Shown piece after piece: positions 1 to 9,569 of a stretch of DNA of 64,000 nucleotides. Position numbers and translations under genes: made by a program. The number at the start of each line of letters is the position of its first letter. Within the stretch, counting starts at the first letter, position 1. The DNA comes from Salipaludibacillus aurantiacus (GTDB lineage Bacteria > Bacillota > Bacilli > Bacillales > Salisediminibacteriaceae), in assembly GCF_900111295.1 (NCBI RefSeq), contig NZ_FOGT01000013.1, forward strand, positions 56,806 to 120,805. The letters run 5' to 3'. The notes beneath the pieces were generated by a model. The model did no database searches. It saw nothing but the letters and a program-made list of their open reading frames with translations, and was not told where the DNA came from.

Positions 1-590
1 CCAAACAGATAAAAGTACAGAATTCCAGCACCAAGGAGTGCTAAACCTATTGGTGTCACTGCAAAGAGATTAAATGGATCATTCCCCGACTCCATTAGCA
101 AGTCGTTTAATATGATGAGAGGACCAGAGGCGACCATAGTTAATGTGCCGCCAAGAATAGCGGCGAACCCCATGGGCATAATGATCTTCGATACAGGAAT
201 ATTCGCATTTCTTCCGATTTTTCTAAGAGCAGGCAAAAAAAGTGCCGCGGCACCTATATTCTGCATAAAAGAAGATATAATACCGACAGTCGCCGAGGTG
301 CTCACCATAACGTTCTTCTCTTTTTTCCCGACTCTTTTAGTAATAAATTCAGCGACCACGGCCATAATCCCCGAACGGTCAACGCCATACCCTATCAGCA
401 TTACCGCCATTACAGAGATAACGGCATTAGAAGAGAAGCCGGCAAATGCTTCAGAAGCCGTGATAACGCCGGTCCAAGGGAGAATAACCATTACCAGGAC
501 AGCTACAAGGTCTGTACGGAGTTTCTCAGTGACAAACAGTGTGACAGCTAATAGTAAGACGGCGTATGTGATCATTATTTCCAGTGTCAT
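1..590 (-). CDS. SLC13/DASS-type anion permease, N-terminal part, cut by the window edge
   Basis: Reading the minus strand from the ATG at 590 gives about 196 residues open to the window edge, so the C-terminal part is missing. The N terminus (MTLEIMITYAVLLLAVTLFV) is a membrane segment followed by several more hydrophobic helices. The block SSFMQNIGAAALFLPALRKI resembles the conserved helical-hairpin region of SLC13/ArsB-like permeases, which carry dicarboxylates, sulfate or similar anions with sodium or protons; the substrate cannot be told from this part. A ribosome binding site (AAAGGAG) lies just before the ATG. The plus-strand reading frame over the same bases is a shadow. A dyad at 647-666 sits in the upstream region. 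Confidence 0.75.
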   Translation of the reverse strand, partial: MTLEIMITYAVLLLAVTLFVTEKLRTDLVAVLVMVILPWTGVITASEAFAGFSSNAVISVMAVMLIGYGVDRSGIMAVVAEFITKRVGKKEKNVMVSTSATVGIISSFMQNIGAAALFLPALRKIGRNANIPVSKIIMPMGFAAILGGTLTMVASGPLIILNDLLMESGNDPFNLFAVTPIGLALLGAGILYFYLF

Positions 591-646
591 AAGTGCGCTC
601 CTTTCAAAACGTTTAACTGGCATTTTTATAGTAAACAATTAACACT

Positions 647-666
647 ATATACCCTATATGGTATAT
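647..666. promoter_or_regulatory. Putative operator dyad upstream of the permease
   Basis: ATATACC and GGTATAT form a perfect 7-bp inverted repeat separated by 6 bases, 57 bases upstream of the permease start. Position and symmetry suggest a repressor or activator site; the protein that binds it is unknown. Confidence 0.35.
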
Positions 667-718
667 TAAATTTGTCGAAAAATCAACATATCCACCTGAC
701 AAACTACTGGAAAAAAAT

Positions 719-741
719 AAAGATGCCTGGATGGCATCTTT
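719..741 (-). terminator. Intrinsic terminator of the 2-hydroxyacid dehydrogenase gene
   Basis: AAAGATGCC and GGCATCTTT form a 9-bp stem with a 5-base loop; read on the minus strand it is followed by a run of T. It lies about 75 bases after the stop of the minus-strand dehydrogenase gene. Confidence 0.75.
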
Positions 742-817
742 ATCCCGGTTATTAGGTTAAAAAAGTTTTCCGCAGACTGGCAAGCTCCTGACTTGCAATT
801 TTTTCAGCGCGTTTAAG

Positions 818-1759
818 TTAAAATCCCCGGTTTAAATCCACGGCATTACCGACAGCTTCCCCGTTCTCAAGTTTATAAAGGGTATTCAGGAAACAGTCTA
901 CGCCTTCTTCCGGTGTGGTTACAGCAGAAATATGGGGAGTGACTATCACTTTAGGATGGGACCAGAACGGATCGTCCTGAGGAAGCGGCTCACTCTCAAA
1001 CACATCTAAAACGGCCTGGCGTATATGTCCGTTATCCAATGCCTGCAGCAAAGCCTCGTTATCGACAGATTCGCCCCGGCCGACATTGATAAATACGGCG
1101 TCCGTCCACCTGGTCAGCACGTCTTTATTTAATACCTTTCTCGTCTCATTAGTTAACGGCATCGTATTGATCACATAGTTCGCTTCAGCCACAGCATCAT
1201 TCAGCGGCTCTTTTGATGAGTAGACTTTTCTAAACGGTTCTTTCTGCGTGCCGCTTAAGGAGACGCCATACACAGTCATCCCGAATGAAGCAAGCGTTTC
1301 AGCCACTTCCCGGCCAATCACCCCTGTCCCGTAAACAACCGCCTGTTTTTCCTGTAAAGGTGTGGGCGCTGCCAGCTTCCAATTTTTTTCTGCTTGCATC
1401 TTTTCATAGCGTAAATGATTCTGAACATCACGAAGTATGTAACTTAAACAATATTCACTCATTCTCTGGCCAAACGAGCAGACAGTGCGGGTTAACAGCA
1501 CATCCTCTTTCCAGTCGATGTCCTTAAGAATTTTATCGACTCCCGCGCCGAATGAATGAACCCATTTAATATTTCCAAACGAAAAATTCGGAGGTCGTTT
1601 GAATGCAATAAACGCATCAGCCCATTTATAATCATCCTCTGTGACTTCCTCTTCCGTCCGGAAACGAAACTGCTTATCCCCTGCCACTTTTTTACTGTTA
1701 AAAATATGCTCTATGTCTTTCGCCATCGGGCTGGCAAATAAAATAGTACTGATTTTCAT
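818..1759 (-). CDS. D-isomer-specific 2-hydroxyacid dehydrogenase
   Basis: A 313-residue member of the NAD(P)-dependent D-2-hydroxyacid dehydrogenase family, which interconverts 2-keto acids and D-2-hydroxy acids. The Rossmann motif is visible as VVYGTGVIGREVAE. The catalytic residues are recognisable: Arg in INVGRGESVDNEALL, Glu in LDVFESEPLP and His in VTPHISAVTTPEE. The length is typical for the family. The frame is open up to an ATG at 1810, but the ATG at 1759 (MKISTILFASPM) is preferred because GGGGA lies the right distance upstream. It is transcribed away from tpl and closed by the terminator at 719-741. The exact substrate (glyoxylate, hydroxypyruvate or another keto acid) cannot be told. 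Confidence 0.85.
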   Translation of the reverse strand: MKISTILFASPMAKDIEHIFNSKKVAGDKQFRFRTEEEVTEDDYKWADAFIAFKRPPNFSFGNIKWVHSFGAGVDKILKDIDWKEDVLLTRTVCSFGQRMSEYCLSYILRDVQNHLRYEKMQAEKNWKLAAPTPLQEKQAVVYGTGVIGREVAETLASFGMTVYGVSLSGTQKEPFRKVYSSKEPLNDAVAEANYVINTMPLTNETRKVLNKDVLTRWTDAVFINVGRGESVDNEALLQALDNGHIRQAVLDVFESEPLPQDDPFWSHPKVIVTPHISAVTTPEEGVDCFLNTLYKLENGEAVGNAVDLNRGF

Positions 1760-1922
1760 TAATAAATCCCCTTCCTGTATGCCATGATGATGTCCTCTAT
1801 TATAAAACAAATCAAACCCTGTGTCGTCCCGAATGTGTTAAACAAACAAGACTTGGCTTTGATGATTATTAACCTCGGTTAAAAGCGTTGTCTTTAGTGC
1901 TTTTACAGGTTAATGCATGTTC

Positions 1923-1938
1923 TTGCAAGCGCTTTCAA
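1923..1938 (+). promoter_or_regulatory. Catabolite-responsive element (cre) upstream of tpl
   Basis: TTGCAAGCGCTTTCAA matches the CcpA binding consensus WTGNAARCGNWWWCAW at every position. It lies 60 bases before the tpl start, so it probably represses tyrosine breakdown when preferred sugars are present. A weak sigma-A-like pair (TTGTCT at 1888, TAATGC at 1911) lies just upstream, which would place the cre in the transcribed leader. Confidence 0.75.
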
Positions 1939-1949
1939 ATGCGTGGTAA

Positions 1950-3422
<1,473 letters not shown>

Positions 3423-3435
3423 CGTTTCATTGGTG

Positions 3436-3463
3436 AACCCGGCAGGCGATTTGCCGGGTTTTT
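3436..3463 (+). terminator. Intrinsic terminator after tpl
   Basis: AACCCGGCA pairs with TGCCGGGTT across a 7-base loop and is followed directly by T residues, 13 bases after the tpl stop codon. Confidence 0.8.
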
Positions 3464-3524
3464 GGTTAAGGATAGAGTACATGATTTCCCGCTGTCGACT
3501 GCTAGGCAGACCACCTGATGGCGC

Positions 3525-3827
3525 CTACTTTCTCCGTTGCTTTTTCTCATTGGATTTCCTCATTTTAACCCTTGCTGAAGAAGGCTGTTTCCTGATGAAT
3601 TTAATAAATTTCTTAAGTTGTTCGTCGTTCTGAAGCTTTTTTACCGTTCCGAGTCGGACGGCTAATTCGCGGTTCGTGTACAAGTTATGAATTTGCTTAT
3701 GGCATGGTTTACAGAGCATGGCCGTTTGCAAATGGGTACCGCCTTCTTCTTTTGGAATTAAATGGTGTTCTGTTAATTCTACCTCGTTTCTTGTACATAC
3801 TTCACATTGTCCAGTACGCCTTTTCAC
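3525..3827 (-). CDS. Small HNH endonuclease-like protein
   Basis: A 100-residue protein with a zinc-finger HNH core: CEVC at the N terminus, ELTEHHLIPKEEGG with the HH pair, and CKPCHKQIH. This order (CxxC, HH, CxxCH, H) is typical of the short stand-alone HNH proteins found in many bacilli, whose DNA target is unknown. The C terminus is very basic. The start is GTG at 3827, preceded by GGGGAGG at good spacing. It is a single gene convergent with tpl. Confidence 0.7.
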   Translation of the reverse strand: MKRRTGQCEVCTRNEVELTEHHLIPKEEGGTHLQTAMLCKPCHKQIHNLYTNRELAVRLGTVKKLQNDEQLKKFIKFIRKQPSSARVKMRKSNEKKQRRK

Positions 3828-3919
3828 CCTTGCCTCCCCGCTTTCTATGTGTAGTTAACTCTGTGTTTTTAAACTAAATTACTTATACTGTAAACCACCA
3901 GGCCGCAGCCAATCAAATA

Positions 3920-3953
3920 ATCCCCCTGATAAGCCTTGACTTACCCGGGGGAT
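3920..3953 (-). terminator. Hairpin downstream of the lipoprotein gene
   Basis: ATCCCCC and GGGGGAT flank an inner TAAG/CTTA pair and form a 7-bp GC-rich stem. On the minus strand it is followed only by a poor T tract (TTATTTGATT), so terminator function is plausible but not strong. Confidence 0.4.
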
Positions 3954-3990
3954 GGGAATCTTTTAAAGTAAATGAGTTTCTGTTATTTTC

Positions 3991-4710
3991 TTAAAAATCC
4001 AAGTCTTCAGGGAACGTCATCGTTTCGAAAACCTCTCCTGTATCTTCATTTTCAAAATGAACAATGACCTCAAAATCGTCCGGGTCTACTCCGTCAAACA
4101 ACTGGTAGAACATTCCGCTCAGCCCTAATCCGAAGGCTGCAAATCCGTCAAAGCTGTTTTCAAAGGTTTCCTGTTCCACAATCATATTAAATTCAGAATA
4201 AGAGTCATTATAAGTGATATCTGTGATGGACACGAAGTCTTCACTGTTTTTCGTCTCTTCGATCGTTTCGTTGATGTCTTTTTCCATTTCCTGCATCATT
4301 TCTTCATGTTTTTCTTTAGACATTGTATACGTCACTGTGCCGTCTTCATGCATGGTTACATCGTAAATGCCTTCTTCCTCTTCTTCAGCAACCATATCTT
4401 CAGGATCTTCCTCTTCAAATAATGAAGGCGGCAGCGTAATAGTCACCTCAGATGCACCGGCGTCTACGCTGACTGAACTATTGTCAGAATCGTTCCCCTG
4501 CTCATTTTCACTTCCGTTTTCATTTTCTTCAGTTTCAGCTTCGACCTCTTCCGCATTTCCGTTGTTTTCCGCCTCATTTTCTACCGCGGCATTGGTATTG
4601 GCCATTGTTTCTTCAGCTTCAGCGTTCGTCTCCCCGTTTTCATTGCCGTTGCATGCGGTTATTCCCATCAGGAATACAGCAGCCACGCCTGTTAATACAT
4701 ACTTTTTCAT
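3991..4710 (-). CDS. Acidic lipoprotein of unknown function
   Basis: A 239-residue protein with a lipoprotein signal: a short basic N terminus, a hydrophobic stretch and the lipobox GITAC, giving a lipidated cysteine at residue 20. Residues 21-90 are a low-complexity Glu/Asn/Gly/Ala linker. After this comes a folded-looking domain with a Met/Glu-rich helix (about 125-155) and a C-terminal part with FDGFAAFGLGLSGMF. I do not recognise the family; such lipoproteins sit on the outer face of the membrane. The start ATG lies behind a GAGGAG-type ribosome binding site. Strong acidity fits a salt- or alkali-adapted host. Confidence 0.7.
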   Translation of the reverse strand: MKKYVLTGVAAVFLMGITACNGNENGETNAEAEETMANTNAAVENEAENNGNAEEVEAETEENENGSENEQGNDSDNSSVSVDAGASEVTITLPPSLFEEEDPEDMVAEEEEEGIYDVTMHEDGTVTYTMSKEKHEEMMQEMEKDINETIEETKNSEDFVSITDITYNDSYSEFNMIVEQETFENSFDGFAAFGLGLSGMFYQLFDGVDPDDFEVIVHFENEDTGEVFETMTFPEDLDF

Positions 4711-4812
4711 TGGTTAATATGCTCCTCTCGTTATTACCTTTCTGTCCTCCATCTAATATAACAGAGTGCCTGACAACCTGTGTCAGGGGAGAGATAATTT
4801 TTTTAAAATCTA

Positions 4813-5478
4813 TCAATTCCCTTCCCTTTCAGAGGAAAAGGCTTCCGATTTTTCGCTGACTTCCTTTTTTCGGCACACGTATTGCTCGCCGCAGCATTTA
4901 CATTTGGATTTATAAAAATGAAACACCGTGCCTTCGAAGGCGCTGAGGCTTGTTAATGAGCGGCTTTCTTCAGCCTTGGCCAGATGCTTATACTGCTCTT
5001 CAAACTCGCTTAAAAGCATATACTCATTTACCGGAAAAGTATAATATTTGTTTGTTGAAAATATTAATTTCTGGTCAAAAAAACTGTGTTTGCGGCAATT
5101 TGGGCATTTCACCTGGTGAGAGAATAAAACCACAGGTAATAAGACAGCACCGCACAGAACTGCCACTCCTTCTGTCCAATGATAATAAAAAAATGACAGC
5201 GGGCTCATAAGGTCGGTTCGCAGGTTTAGTTGTATAAAAGAAATGATTAAAAATGATATCAGCCCGGCCAGCAGCCCAAAAAACATGTATCTGACTTTAA
5301 AATGGGGCTGGTACCGATAAATATAATAAATATATAACGCCGTAGAACTAGCGCCGATTATGAAATATTCCAAATAGGGCCTTGTAAAGCCAAGGGTGGG
5401 GGTTATGGGGAGCCCGGAGAACACAGCGATGAGAAGGGATAAGAGAATTGAACCTGCATACATCACATAGATCATCAT
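4813..5478 (-). CDS. Membrane protein with a C-terminal zinc-ribbon-like domain, unknown function
   Basis: A 221-residue protein with four predicted membrane segments in the first about 120 residues, then a soluble tail containing CPNCRKHSF and, near the end, CKCCGEQYVC. The two CxxC pairs could bind one zinc. I do not recognise a named family. GGGGGT precedes the ATG pair at 5475/5478. It is not clearly linked to its neighbours. Confidence 0.55.
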   Translation of the reverse strand: MMIYVMYAGSILLSLLIAVFSGLPITPTLGFTRPYLEYFIIGASSTALYIYYIYRYQPHFKVRYMFFGLLAGLISFLIISFIQLNLRTDLMSPLSFFYYHWTEGVAVLCGAVLLPVVLFSHQVKCPNCRKHSFFDQKLIFSTNKYYTFPVNEYMLLSEFEEQYKHLAKAEESRSLTSLSAFEGTVFHFYKSKCKCCGEQYVCRKKEVSEKSEAFSSEREGN

Positions 5479-5645
5479 TTTTACCCCCGCCTGAAAGTGT
5501 CATCTACTTTCATTATAAACAAACAGGGATACGAATATGTATGTCCGCCTCTTTAAGCGTATGAACAGAATTTCCAGCTGTTCTTGCGGATTTGATTTCT
5601 TAGAAAAGAGGTGGTTCCTATGCTGCCAATAAGTAAAATATCAGA

Positions 5646-5674
5646 TTGAATTTTCGGAAAATTTAATCTATAAT
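5646..5674 (+). promoter_or_regulatory. Sigma-A-type promoter of the GPH symporter gene
   Basis: TTGAAT (5646-5651) and a perfect TATAAT (5669-5674) are separated by 17 bases. It directs transcription into the symporter gene at 5732. Confidence 0.65.
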
Positions 5675-5684
5675 AGGTTTGTAC

Positions 5685-5702
5685 ATACCGACCGGTTAGT
5701 AT
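5685..5702. promoter_or_regulatory. TetR/AcrR-like operator
   Basis: ATACCGACCGGTTAGTAT is a near-palindrome (14 of 18 bases symmetric) closely resembling the TACCGACCGGTCGGTA sites of many TetR-family repressors. It starts about 10 bases after the -10 box, so a bound repressor would block initiation. No TetR gene lies in the window. Confidence 0.6.
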
Positions 5703-5731
5703 TATACTTCCAAATAAAAAGGAGCGATGTT

Positions 5732-7105
5732 ATGTCAGCTAAAAGTCAGCAGGAATTGGAGTTCGTACAAGCCAGGCCTCAGGAACGCCCTGGCCATAAA
5801 GAGATGTTAAATTACGGTTTAGGATTCTTCGGAATTATTTTAATCTGGACGATGGTTGGTACGTTTCTCGCATTTTACTACACGGATATTGCTGGGATTT
5901 CAGCCGGCGTGGTAGGAACATTGATGCTGGTCAGCCGCCTCCTTGATGGCGTCACCGACATAGGCATGGGTTCAGTGGTGGACAGGACGAAATCAAAACA
6001 CGGGAAAGCACGGCCCTGGATCCTTTGGATGGCCCTGCCGTTTGCCGTATCCGGTGTCCTCCTGTTTTCTGTACCGGATATTAGCATGACAGGCAAAATT
6101 ATTTATGCTTATATCACTTACATTTTACTCATCTTAACGTACACCGCCATTTCTATCCCTTATAAGACCCTATTGGGCCTGATGACTCAAGACCCTAAAG
6201 GAAGATCGTTAGTTAACATCTATACCGGCGTTTTTACGATGCTGAGCACGATCCTTGTTATGACACTTGCTGAACCGGTTGCCAGTGCCATAGGCGGAAA
6301 TTTTGGTTGGACGGCTGTTTCCCTGGCCATTGCAGTCATTATTGTGGTGACCTGTTTTACTTCTTTCCATTCAACAGAAGAGAGAGTCGATGCGGAACCG
6401 GTAAAAAAGAAAAAGAAAGTTCCTTTTAAAACAGAATTTAAGGCACTCCTTACAAATAAATACTGGGTAATTATTACGGTTTACTGCGTACTCGCTTATA
6501 CGCTCAATGCTCTTTTAACAGGGGCCGGGCTTTACTACGCAACATATATTTTAGGAAACAGCAGCTATTTCTCTTTCTTCGCGTTGTCACTGTTTTTGCC
6601 AACCATTGTCTGTTTCTTTTTTATCGGAAAATTAGTCGGCAGGTTTGGAAAACGGAATATTGCATTAGTTGTATCTTTAGTGGCTATATTCGGATCTATT
6701 ATTAAGTTTATTGACCCGTCAAGTCTTGCTTTTTTCTTAACCGGCAATGTTATTCAAGGGTTCGGACTGATTCCTGTCATCACTTTTCTGTATGCGATGA
6801 TTAATGACACGACAGAATACGGCCAGTGGAAATCCGGGTTCAGAACGGCGGGGCTCGTAAACAGTGCAGCCAGTTTCGGAATGAAGGTAGGAACCGGGAT
6901 CGGCGGAGCATTAATCGGCTGGCTATTAGCCTTCGGCGGCTACCAGGGTGCCCTTTCGGAACAATCAGCCTCGGCAAGCCAGATGATTATCGCCCTGAAC
7001 ATCCAACTCCCGCTTCTGTTCACGGTCCTTCAAGTCATCCTTTTATGGATGTATAAACTGGATAAAGAGTACCCGTCCATTTTAAAAGAGTTAAACCAAA
7101 AATAA
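5732..7105 (+). CDS. GPH-family sugar:cation symporter (MFS superfamily)
   Basis: A 457-residue, roughly 12-helix transporter of the glycoside-pentoside-hexuronide:cation symporter type. The signature is the first cytoplasmic loop and its surroundings, DGVTDIGMGSVVDRTKSKHG followed by KARPWILW, and the second half contains NDTTEYGQWKSGFRTAG, also typical of this family. A basic loop (VKKKKKVPFKTEFK) separates the halves. Members import melibiose, xylosides, glucuronides and similar compounds; the substrate is not readable here. No glycosidase lies beside it. It has its own promoter and a TetR-like operator, and AAGGAGCG precedes the ATG. Confidence 0.8.
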   Translation: MSAKSQQELEFVQARPQERPGHKEMLNYGLGFFGIILIWTMVGTFLAFYYTDIAGISAGVVGTLMLVSRLLDGVTDIGMGSVVDRTKSKHGKARPWILWMALPFAVSGVLLFSVPDISMTGKIIYAYITYILLILTYTAISIPYKTLLGLMTQDPKGRSLVNIYTGVFTMLSTILVMTLAEPVASAIGGNFGWTAVSLAIAVIIVVTCFTSFHSTEERVDAEPVKKKKKVPFKTEFKALLTNKYWVIITVYCVLAYTLNALLTGAGLYYATYILGNSSYFSFFALSLFLPTIVCFFFIGKLVGRFGKRNIALVVSLVAIFGSIIKFIDPSSLAFFLTGNVIQGFGLIPVITFLYAMINDTTEYGQWKSGFRTAGLVNSAASFGMKVGTGIGGALIGWLLAFGGYQGALSEQSASASQMIIALNIQLPLLFTVLQVILLWMYKLDKEYPSILKELNQK

Positions 7106-7111
7106 TTGAAA

Positions 7112-7163
7112 GGGGTCTGTCCCCCAGCGCGTTAAAGCTGTAATGCGCTGGGGGACAGACCCC
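7112..7163. repeat. Long palindromic repeat, copy 1
   Basis: Two perfectly complementary 19-base arms (GGGGTCTGTCCCCCAGCGC at 7112-7130 and its complement at 7145-7163) flank a 14-base loop. It sits between convergent genes and may also act as a terminator. Four related copies occur in the window (10736, 20411, 24510 and 26065). Confidence 0.85.
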
Positions 7164-7170
7164 AAATAAT

Positions 7171-8025
7171 TTACTTCTCTGCTTCGTAAAGGACCCACAC
7201 GGAATTAAGCTTAAACGGGTGGTTGGCAGGAAGGCCGGTTATTTCGTCTTTCGGTATATCCATCCAGACATGTGCCTCTTCACCAAGTTCATCCTCAAGG
7301 TTTTGTTTCGCACTGGCAACCGTTTGCCAAAAACCTTTCTGCTCCCGCGCATCATTCCATGGATAAGCAACATGTAAATAATGTGTTCTTTTCTGGTCGT
7401 GTTTCGTCACGAAGAAACGGTCTCCTGCTTTATTTTCATAAAACGTCCAGTCCTTTAGTGTGTTCTCATTGAACAAAGCGTCAGACGCAGGAAAAGGGTA
7501 ATAACATTGAAAAGGGAAAACTTTACTTTTTGCAAGATAAGTTTTTTCAAGCCAGCTTTTCTTCCGGCCGTTCGAATGGATTTCCTGCCAAACTTCTTCT
7601 CCCCTTTCTATAGCCTCTACCTCTTTAGCTGTCGCAGCGTATTGGGTAAGCTTTGGTTTACAGCCGATTTTTTCAAGGACACGCCTGGCCGGCAGGTTGC
7701 CTTCTTCCGTATTGCCTCCCACCCATCTGATACCTTCTGCGCTGAACGCTTCATTTTTAACATGCGTCATTAATTCTGTCGCCAATGATTTTCCCTGGAA
7801 CCGCCGGTCACTGCGGAGCCGTCCAAGCATCGCATACCGGCCAACAAAAATCGAATAGCCGCCCATCGAAGCAAGCTTCCCGTCGGCAAATAAACCGTAC
7901 AATCGATTCGTCCCGCCTGCAAACCGCTCAAAAAATAATTTGATATAGTCGTCTTCGATTCCTGTATCCATAGCAGCAAACAACTCATAATCTTCTGAAG
8001 TGAGTCGTCGTATCTTATTGCTCAT
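7171..8025 (-). CDS. GNAT-family N-acetyltransferase
   Basis: A 284-residue protein whose first half is a GNAT acetyl-CoA-dependent acyltransferase domain: the acetyl-CoA loop is visible as RRFQGKSLATELM (about 76-88), followed by NLPARRVLEKIGC, the usual end of the fold. The C-terminal half (about 140-284) is not a standard GNAT domain and may bind substrate. The acceptor is unknown. It ends directly beside palindrome copy 1, is convergent with the symporter gene and appears to be transcribed alone. Confidence 0.75.
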   Translation of the reverse strand: MSNKIRRLTSEDYELFAAMDTGIEDDYIKLFFERFAGGTNRLYGLFADGKLASMGGYSIFVGRYAMLGRLRSDRRFQGKSLATELMTHVKNEAFSAEGIRWVGGNTEEGNLPARRVLEKIGCKPKLTQYAATAKEVEAIERGEEVWQEIHSNGRKKSWLEKTYLAKSKVFPFQCYYPFPASDALFNENTLKDWTFYENKAGDRFFVTKHDQKRTHYLHVAYPWNDAREQKGFWQTVASAKQNLEDELGEEAHVWMDIPKDEITGLPANHPFKLNSVWVLYEAEK

Positions 8026-8248
8026 CGCCTGCAGTCCCCTTTAACCAATAAACTTCTGTCTCTCATTATAATGTTGAACAGGATAGATTTCATGTCTTAA
8101 GTATTTTTATAAAGGAGATTAAAAACAACATTTCTCCATGAACCTACCGGGTTAACTGTAAAACCCGGCCCGTTCATACCCAGGCAGCAGGACTTCCTGC
8201 CCGTCTAATTTCTGTTTATGGGACATACATTGTTCCGAGGTGGATAAA

Positions 8249-9418
8249 ATGACGGAATCGACTGTAGACAAGTTTAATATTTTCGTTGTCATGTTTTTAA
8301 TTACTCTTGTTATCAGGCTGCAAATGCCTGTATTTACGCCTTATGCAGCCTCGTTTGATGCGTCAAGCATGCTCATAGGAATAATTTTAGGGGTCACTTC
8401 ACTGACTAATTTAACGGGGAATTTAATCGCAGGTCCGCTTGTAGACCGCTTTGGAAAAAAGAGATTTATCACTTTTCCATTATTTATAGCGGGAGGTCTG
8501 TTTATCGCGCACGGGCTCGCCTCAAATGCCGGCGACTTGCTGATCCTTCATGCTTTAAATGGCTTTGCCCTTGCTTTTTTAATCCCGGCCGCCTTTACTC
8601 TCCTTTCAGGATACGCCAATAACAGCCGGCAGCAAGGCAAGAATATGGCAATTAACGGCATGCTGTCGACTCTCGCCGGAATTATTGCCCCTCTAATCGG
8701 CGGTAAAATGGTCGTGATGTTCGGGTATGTTAATACTTATTTTTTTATAGGGGCAGCCATTATTGTCATTGGCTTTTATTCCCTGCGTTTTATAAAAGAC
8801 AGGCAGATGGTGGCGGTAAAAACGTTTACAGAGGACTCTAAGTCCCGTGTTCTAACCACACCAAACCTGCTGGCAGCTTATTTAATCGGTTTCGCAGTGA
8901 TGTATATTCATGGTGTGCTTATATTCGAAATTCCTTACCTCACGGTTGAAAAAGAAGTCTCAACCATTCAGACAGGCCAGTTATTCAGCCTGATGAGCAT
9001 TGGGACATTCATTACGCTGTCCTTATTTTTTATTAACCAGTTTGACCCGTTTAAACGGCTTATGTGCGGTTTATTCGGTATGTCTCTTTGTCTGTTTGGA
9101 TTATTCAGCGCCTTACTGCCCCTGCCGTATCTTATTTTTATGATGGGCATGTTTTTTGGCCTTGTTATGCCCGCTATGGCTACCTCGATCACCGAGAACG
9201 CAGCCAAAGAAGTTCACGGCAGAGCCTTTGGTTACATGTCTGCTGTTTTTTCGGTGGGGATTATACTCAGTTCATCAGTGACAGGAATTGTACGGGACTT
9301 TGTTTCACCTTATTTTATCGCTTTTCTTATAGGCATGATTGTTTTCACAATCAGCGGATACATGCGGCTTAACTCTTCACAGATGATAGGCCGGATGATA
9401 GGATCAAACAGCAAATAA
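8249..9418 (+). CDS. MFS transporter
   Basis: A 389-residue, 12-helix major facilitator. The MFS motif between helices 2 and 3 is readable as GPLVDRFGKKRFI, and the pattern of two six-helix halves is clear. It looks like a drug/metabolite efflux permease, but nothing fixes the substrate. The frame is open from a GTG at 8240; I choose the ATG at 8249 because GAGGTGG then lies at normal spacing. It is a single gene ended by the terminator at 9418-9441. Confidence 0.75.
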   Translation: MTESTVDKFNIFVVMFLITLVIRLQMPVFTPYAASFDASSMLIGIILGVTSLTNLTGNLIAGPLVDRFGKKRFITFPLFIAGGLFIAHGLASNAGDLLILHALNGFALAFLIPAAFTLLSGYANNSRQQGKNMAINGMLSTLAGIIAPLIGGKMVVMFGYVNTYFFIGAAIIVIGFYSLRFIKDRQMVAVKTFTEDSKSRVLTTPNLLAAYLIGFAVMYIHGVLIFEIPYLTVEKEVSTIQTGQLFSLMSIGTFITLSLFFINQFDPFKRLMCGLFGMSLCLFGLFSALLPLPYLIFMMGMFFGLVMPAMATSITENAAKEVHGRAFGYMSAVFSVGIILSSSVTGIVRDFVSPYFIAFLIGMIVFTISGYMRLNSSQMIGRMIGSNSK

Positions 9419-9441
9419 CACCGGCCGTGGGAGGCCGGTGT
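9418..9441 (+). terminator. Intrinsic terminator after the MFS gene
   Basis: ACACCGGCC and GGCCGGTGT form a 9-bp stem with a 6-base loop, followed by TTCATT; it begins in the MFS stop codon. Confidence 0.65.
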
Positions 9442-9569
9442 TTCATTCACTTAACGGGCATAACCGTAAGTCCTATAAAAACACCTTCCTTTAGCCTGTT
9501 ATTCCGCTATACCCGGTCTGCCGGACTGCTAAAACGGTGATAAAGGTTGTGCACTATAAGAACCTTTAA

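Noticed and set aside
112..642. Long open frame on the plus strand
   Set aside because: It is the shadow of the minus-strand permease, which has the ribosome binding site, membrane helices and family block.
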